DNA of 5,823 bases from Pseudomonadota bacterium (lineage in GTDB: Bacteria > Pseudomonadota > Alphaproteobacteria > Ferrovibrionales > Ferrovibrionaceae), in contig JAJYTL010000219.1 of the NCBI GenBank assembly GCA_021793055.1, positions 1 through 5,823 on the forward strand, read 5' to 3'. Position numbers and translations under genes: made by a program. This document shows, piece by piece, positions 1 to 5,823 of this stretch (position 1 is the first letter of the stretch; each line of letters opens with the position of its first letter). The notes beneath the pieces were generated by a model that was given only the letters and a program-made list of their open reading frames with translations, did not search any database and was not told the origin of the DNA.

Positions 1-2164
<2,164 letters not shown>

Positions 2165-2167
<3 letters not shown>

Positions 2168-2180
2168 GGACGGCTGCCTA
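2165..2180 (-). promoter_or_regulatory. glgE-treS junction with weak ribosome binding site
   Basis: The glgE stop codon TAG (2180-2178) is separated from the treS ATG (2167-2165) by only GCAGCCGTCC. The sole Shine-Dalgarno-like bases are the AGG made by the stop codon plus the next G, nine bases before the ATG. There is no room for a promoter or terminator between the genes, and no alternative start is in frame immediately upstream. This points to a single transcript and translation of treS by ribosomes finishing glgE. The layout is seen directly; coupling is inferred. Confidence 0.6.
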
Positions 2181-5100
2181 GAAACACGGTTCGCGATAGG
2201 GGACCCGCTCGGCCGCCGTGAGCCGAAGAATCGCGGCCGGGTTGGTTTCGGGGTCGAGGTGGAGCTTCTGATGTGGGCCACGCCAGAGATGGCGGCGGCC
2301 GGAAAGCAGTTCCTCGACTTCGTAGGGCGCGTCGGCAGCGATGCCGATGTCATCGAGCGGGACTTCGATCGCGGCTTGGTGCGCCTCATAGGGATCGAGA
2401 TTGACGGCGATCAGGAGCATGCTGTCGCGCGCCGGTCGGTCGCTCTCCGGAACGCGCTTGCCGTAGAACAGGATGTTGTCGCCCTCGGCGCGATAGAAGC
2501 GGAGGTTCTTGAAATGATGCAGCGCCGGATTGTCGCGCCGGATGCGGTTGACGGCGGCGATATAGGCCTTGATGTTGCCGGGCCGATCCCAATCCCAGAC
2601 CTTGTATTGGTACTTCTCGGAATCGCGATATTCCTCGGTGCCGGGGATTGCGGTCGCCTCGCAGAGCTCGAAGCCGTTGTAGATGCCGTAGACGCCGGAC
2701 AGGGTTGCGGCGAGCACGAGCCGGATCATGAAGGCGGGCCGCCGGCCGGTTTGAAGGAAGGGCGGCAGGATGTCGGGCGTGTTGGTGAAGAAGTTGGGAC
2801 GGAGATATTCCGCCGTGTCGCCGTTCGTGAGCTCGCTTAGATATTCCGTCAGATCGCTCTTGAAATTCCGCCAGGTGAAATAGGTGTAGGACTGGCTGAA
2901 GCCGATCTTGGCCAGCATTTTCAGGACCGTCGGGCGGGTGAAGGCCTCGGCGAGGAAGATCGTCTCGGGGTGGCGGCATTGGATATCGCGGATCAGCCAT
3001 TCCCAGAACGGGAAAGGTTTGGTGTGAGGGTTGTCGACGCGGAAGATGCGAACGCCCTGCGCGATCCAGAACAGCACGATGTCGCGCAAGGCCTGCCACA
3101 ACGCGTCGCGATCCGCGCCGTCGAAATTGAAATTGACGATGTCCTGATACTTTTTCGGCGGGTTCTCGGCATGCTTGATCGAGCCGTTAGGGCGGTACTG
3201 AAACCACTCGGGATGCGCTTTGAGCCAGGGGTGGTCCGGCGAGCATTGCACGGCGAGGTCCATTGCGACTTCCATGCCTCGCGTCGTCGCGGCATCGACG
3301 AAACGACGGAAATCCGCCACCGTGCCGAGTTCCGGATGGATGACGTCGTGGCCGCCTTCGGCCGCGCCGATGGCATAGGGGCTGCCGGGATCGTGCTCGC
3401 CGGCGACCAGCGTATTGTTCGGGCCCTTGCGGTGGGTGCGGCCAATCGGGTGGATCGGTACCAGGTAGACGACGTCGAAGCCCATTTCCCGGATATCATC
3501 GAGCCGCGCGATGCAATCGGCGAACGTCGCGCTACGCGTCGGGTCGGTTCCTTGTGAGCGGGGAAACATCTCATACCAGGCGGCGAAGCGGGCACGCGGC
3601 CGATCCACCACCGCTTCGAGTTCGTGGGCGTAGCGGACGGCGCGGCTGCGGTCGGGGAATTGGCCGGCGAGGGAACGGATCGCCGGTGCGGTCAGGGCTG
3701 CGGCGCGCTCTGCCGCGGTCTCGGCGCGATCGACGTCGTCGAGGGCGCGATGCAGGCGGCTGGTCGCGCCGGGGTCGGCGCGGGCGAGAATCGCCGCGAC
3801 GATCGCGCGGCCCTCCAAGAGTTCCAGGGCAATCTCTTGGTCCGCCGCCAGCTTCTTTTCGATTTCGTCGCGCCACGTCTCGTAATCGTCGGGCCAGGCC
3901 TCGATGGTATAGAGGTAGCGCGCGTTTTCCTCGAGCCGCAGGTCTGACTGCCAGAGATCGAGGCCGGGTTCGACCAAGGTCATCGGCGTCTCGTGCCAGA
4001 GGTTTATGGCGCGGCTTTCGACGGCGCCGTCGGCCCGGCGGTGCTGCAGAACGGCGCGAATCTTGTCGTGGCCTTCGCGAAAGATTTCCGCCGAGACCCG
4101 CAAAAGATCGCCGACCTCGCGCTTGACTGCGTAGCGGCCGCAATCGAGTTCCGGAGCGACACTCTGAATGATGATCCGTGCGGTGCGGGTTTCGGCCGCG
4201 AGGCCGGTCACGTCACGCCGCGTGAAGGCTTTTGCGGTACCCACCGGCGCCGGTGTGCCGGTGAAGACACGCAACTCGGAGGCTTCGAGACGAAGCCGTG
4301 CATGCGGCGCGAGCCGGCCCGGCGGGTTTTCCGGGGTCCGTTCGATGGCGGGCGGCGTCGCGCCGAGGGCGATCAGCTTATCGGCTGCAAGGGTGTGGCC
4401 GTGCCCCGGGTCCGGATTGATGACGGCAAGCGCCCAATCGCCGTCGTCGCCGCGCCGCAGCAGCGCGAGCGGGCGGTCGCCGCCATCGGGCAGGGACCAG
4501 GTTTGCGGACCTTCCTCGTTCAGCGCCGGTAAGGCGGCCTTCATGCGGTTGACCTCGGTGATAAAACCGCTCAAGTCGAATTGCGCCGCTTCCCAATCGG
4601 TGGTCCGGGTCCGCACCACGTCGAGCCGGCGGCGAAAGCCGAACTCGTAGCCGATCGGCATCAGGAGGCCGGTCGAGAAGACGGCGGCGAAGAGATAGCG
4701 CTGACGATAGATCGCCTCGACGGCGGCCGGTTCGGTGATGCCGCCTTCCGCGAGCTCGGCCGCGAGGCGCGCGGTGTCGTGGCTTTCGGGAAAGGCGATG
4801 GATGGCGCGATGTGGCGGAACGTCTCGTATTGTTCGATCAGCCACGGCGCCTTGAAGTCCCACCATTTCGAGCTGTTGAAGATGAAGTCGAAGCCGGCGT
4901 CGTGCAGCGCCGTCACTTCCTCGGGACGGCAGCCGAGGGTCTCGGCGAAAAAGACCGCGTCGGGCCGTTCGGCCCGCACGGCGGCGACGACCTCGCGCCA
5001 AACGGCGGCGGGCACTTTATAGGCGGCATCGCCCCGGAATCCGCGGATGCCAAGCGCGGCGTAATGGCGGGCGAGGTCCTGCCAATAGGCGACGATCTCG

Positions 5101-5555
5101 GCGCGGGCCGACCGGTCGGCGTAATCGATCTCGGCGAGATCGCCCCAAACCGTAACCTTCTCGGGATCGTCCGGGTCGACCGCCCGGGGCGACAGCAGGC
5201 CGCCGTCCGCCGCATGGGCGAACCAGTGCGGGTGGCGCGCGGCGAGAACGCTGTCCTTGGCCGTGTGGTTGATCACGAAATCCATCATCACCGACAGGCC
5301 GTGATCGCGGGCCTCGGCGACGAAGGCGGCAAGGAGCGCGTCGTCGCCCAATTGCGACTCGCCGCGGAACAAGGGGTTGAGGCGGTAATAATCCTTGACC
5401 GCGTAAAGGCTGCCGGAGAAGCCTGGATAATGGAACGGGTTCACAAACACCCAATCGAATCCCATCTCGGCGATGCGCTCGAGATGTTCGGCCCACGAAG
5501 CCACGGGTCCGACCAGCGGCGGGAAGAGATTGTAAATCCGCGGACCTTGCGCCAT
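2178..5555 (-). CDS. glgE: GH13 module fused to GlgE, alpha-1,4-glucan:maltose-1-phosphate maltosyltransferase
   Basis: GlgE transfers maltose from alpha-maltose 1-phosphate to the non-reducing end of alpha-1,4-glucans in the cytoplasm. Numbered from the ATG at 5555 (1125 residues). Residues 1-432 form an extra GH13 module with NHT at 96-98, candidate nucleophile D176 (GFRGDAAYK), acid/base E205 (FFAETLG) and D260 (ESHDTAR). From about 458 comes the GlgE N-terminal maltotransferase domain (RIIIQSVAPELDCGRYAVKR), a helical segment, a catalytic barrel from about 655, and a C-terminal beta domain from about 1015. The barrel has nucleophile D841 and N842 (FRVDNPHTKP), acid/base E870 (FLAEAF), D928 (NTPDILP), and the substrate-pocket residues K710, Q770, N798, K801, Y803 and K981-Y982. 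Their spacing closely follows the Streptomyces enzyme as I remember it. The GlgE part alone, about 670 residues, is a normal full length. A TTG at 5579 would add eight residues (MFSRAGGA); I prefer the ATG because the conserved fold begins right after it. The stop is TAG, 10 bases before treS. Confidence 0.93.
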   Translation of the reverse strand: MAQGPRIYNLFPPLVGPVASWAEHLERIAEMGFDWVFVNPFHYPGFSGSLYAVKDYYRLNPLFRGESQLGDDALLAAFVAEARDHGLSVMMDFVINHTAKDSVLAARHPHWFAHAADGGLLSPRAVDPDDPEKVTVWGDLAEIDYADRSARAEIVAYWQDLARHYAALGIRGFRGDAAYKVPAAVWREVVAAVRAERPDAVFFAETLGCRPEEVTALHDAGFDFIFNSSKWWDFKAPWLIEQYETFRHIAPSIAFPESHDTARLAAELAEGGITEPAAVEAIYRQRYLFAAVFSTGLLMPIGYEFGFRRRLDVVRTRTTDWEAAQFDLSGFITEVNRMKAALPALNEEGPQTWSLPDGGDRPLALLRRGDDGDWALAVINPDPGHGHTLAADKLIALGATPPAIERTPENPPGRLAPHARLRLEASELRVFTGTPAPVGTAKAFTRRDVTGLAAETRTARIIIQSVAPELDCGRYAVKREVGDLLRVSAEIFREGHDKIRAVLQHRRADGAVESRAINLWHETPMTLVEPGLDLWQSDLRLEENARYLYTIEAWPDDYETWRDEIEKKLAADQEIALELLEGRAIVAAILARADPGATSRLHRALDDVDRAETAAERAAALTAPAIRSLAGQFPDRSRAVRYAHELEAVVDRPRARFAAWYEMFPRSQGTDPTRSATFADCIARLDDIREMGFDVVYLVPIHPIGRTHRKGPNNTLVAGEHDPGSPYAIGAAEGGHDVIHPELGTVADFRRFVDAATTRGMEVAMDLAVQCSPDHPWLKAHPEWFQYRPNGSIKHAENPPKKYQDIVNFNFDGADRDALWQALRDIVLFWIAQGVRIFRVDNPHTKPFPFWEWLIRDIQCRHPETIFLAEAFTRPTVLKMLAKIGFSQSYTYFTWRNFKSDLTEYLSELTNGDTAEYLRPNFFTNTPDILPPFLQTGRRPAFMIRLVLAATLSGVYGIYNGFELCEATAIPGTEEYRDSEKYQYKVWDWDRPGNIKAYIAAVNRIRRDNPALHHFKNLRFYRAEGDNILFYGKRVPESDRPARDSMLLIAVNLDPYEAHQAAIEVPLDDIGIAADAPYEVEELLSGRRHLWRGPHQKLHLDPETNPAAILRLTAAERVPYREPCF

Positions 5556-5587
5556 TGCTCCCCCGGCGCGGCTGAACAACGCGCCTC
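5556..5587 (-). promoter_or_regulatory. Competing ribosome binding sites for the glgE fusion start
   Basis: Two starts are possible. The ATG at 5555 is preceded by GGGGGAG (5564-5558), purine-rich but only two bases away. The TTG at 5579 is preceded by GAGG (5587-5584) at four bases. Neither spacing is ideal. The ATG is favoured because it is the commoner initiator and the conserved beta strand RIYNLFPPLVG begins five residues later; the eight extra residues from TTG look like no domain. Confidence 0.45.
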
Positions 5588-5669
5588 GGAATTTTGCTGG
5601 TTAAAACCGGTGCCGCGCCAGCGGCAGCGGCCTCCCATGAGGCACCGCGCCGCTCTGCGCCGGCCCTCG

Positions 5670-5691
5670 CCGCCGTGCTCAAAGACGGCGG
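5670..5691. repeat. Perfect 7-bp inverted repeat with 8-base loop
   Basis: CCGCCGT (5670-5676) and ACGGCGG (5685-5691) are exact reverse complements around GCTCAAAG. On the plus strand the hairpin is followed by AAAA rather than T, and on the minus strand the T-run precedes it, so it is not an intrinsic terminator in either direction. It falls within the likely glgE leader if transcription starts near 5700. Function unknown. Confidence 0.4.
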
Positions 5692-5706
5692 AAAATACGC
5701 GGAAGA

Positions 5707-5735
5707 AGTAAACCACGCCTCCGGCGGATGGGCAA
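5707..5735 (-). promoter_or_regulatory. Weak sigma70-like promoter candidate for glgE
   Basis: Read on the minus strand, TTGCCC (5735-5730) and TTTACT (5712-5707) are 17 bases apart. Each matches four of six bases of the -35 and -10 consensus. It lies about 150 bases before the glgE start in otherwise very GC-rich sequence. Matches this weak can arise by chance, so this is only the best candidate in the leader. Confidence 0.18.
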
Positions 5736-5753
5736 GGCCGGGGCCGATTCGCC

Positions 5754-5773
5754 GCGGCGCCGAACGGCGCCGC
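5754..5773. repeat. Perfect 8-bp inverted repeat with 4-base loop
   Basis: GCGGCGCC (5754-5761) and GGCGCCGC (5766-5773) are exact reverse complements around GAAC. A transcript of either strand would form a very GC-rich hairpin. No U-tract follows on either strand, so it is not a canonical intrinsic terminator. It could still help end transcription of an upstream gene or may simply reflect base composition. Confidence 0.45.
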
Positions 5774-5823
5774 CGCAGCCGCAAGATGTACAACGCTTAT
5801 AGGCGGCGGCCATCGCCTCGCGT

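Larger units (their letters stand above)
5580..5823. other. Upstream intergenic region of the glgE-treS operon
   Basis: No reading frame here on either strand looks like a real protein; the open frames are Arg-, Ala- and Gly-rich translations of GC-rich DNA. The region includes the presumed 5' leader of glgE, two inverted repeats (5670-5691 and 5754-5773) and a weak promoter candidate. A plus-strand ATG at 5785 stays open to the edge (MYNAYRRRPSPR) but has no ribosome binding site and is too short to judge. The far end of an upstream minus-strand gene could lie in the last bases, but nothing identifies it. Confidence 0.5.

Noticed and set aside
5596..5635. Terminator- or attenuator-like hairpin in the glgE leader (TGCCGC/GCGGCA followed by CCGGTTTT on the minus strand)
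   Set aside because: The stem is only six base pairs, the T-run is four bases and is offset by four bases; too weak to call.
4581..5711. Plus-strand open frame of 376 codons covering the N-terminal GH13 module
   Set aside because: Antisense to a well-supported GH13 domain; the predicted protein shows no domain and a basic, low-complexity tail.
5017..5793. Minus-strand frame of 258 codons starting upstream of glgE (TTG start, Arg-rich)
   Set aside because: It overlaps glgE in another frame, begins with an Arg run (LRLRRRRSAPRR) and shows no conserved motif; a compositional artefact.
5785..5823. Possible start of a divergent plus-strand gene (MYNAYRRRPSPR)
   Set aside because: No ribosome binding site, only 13 codons visible, and an Arg-rich start; cannot be supported.

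Overview
The window is a high-G+C stretch with strong third-position G/C bias. It is almost entirely filled by two large minus-strand genes of trehalose/alpha-glucan metabolism. Both codon style and protein architecture (a GlgE carrying an extra N-terminal GH13 module, and a TreS joined to maltokinase) suggest a proteobacterium, most likely an alphaproteobacterium. That placement is an inference from general knowledge, not a database result.

Layout, in transcription order (right to left). (1) About 240 bases at the right edge (5580-5823) have no convincing gene; they hold two GC-rich inverted repeats and at best a weak promoter candidate. (2) 5555-2178 encodes a protein of about 1125 residues: a complete GH13 (alpha-amylase superfamily) module followed by a full-length GlgE, the maltose-1-phosphate-dependent alpha-1,4-glucan maltosyltransferase. 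(3) After 10 bases, 2167-1 encodes trehalose synthase (TreS) joined in frame to the start of a maltokinase (Mak/Pep2). This reading frame runs off the left edge, and the kinase catalytic part is outside the window.

How they work together: TreS isomerises trehalose to maltose, the maltokinase phosphorylates maltose to alpha-maltose 1-phosphate, and GlgE transfers the maltosyl unit onto a growing alpha-1,4-glucan. This is the GlgE pathway of glycogen-like glucan synthesis, with the fourth enzyme (branching enzyme GlgB) not visible here but plausible beyond the left edge. Close spacing and shared strand indicate one operon, and the treS start is probably translationally coupled to glgE.

The pathway is known. 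The least explained element is the N-terminal GH13 module of the GlgE protein: its catalytic triad is intact, but single-module GlgE enzymes do without it. No RNA genes, mobile elements, CRISPR arrays or phage-like features were seen.
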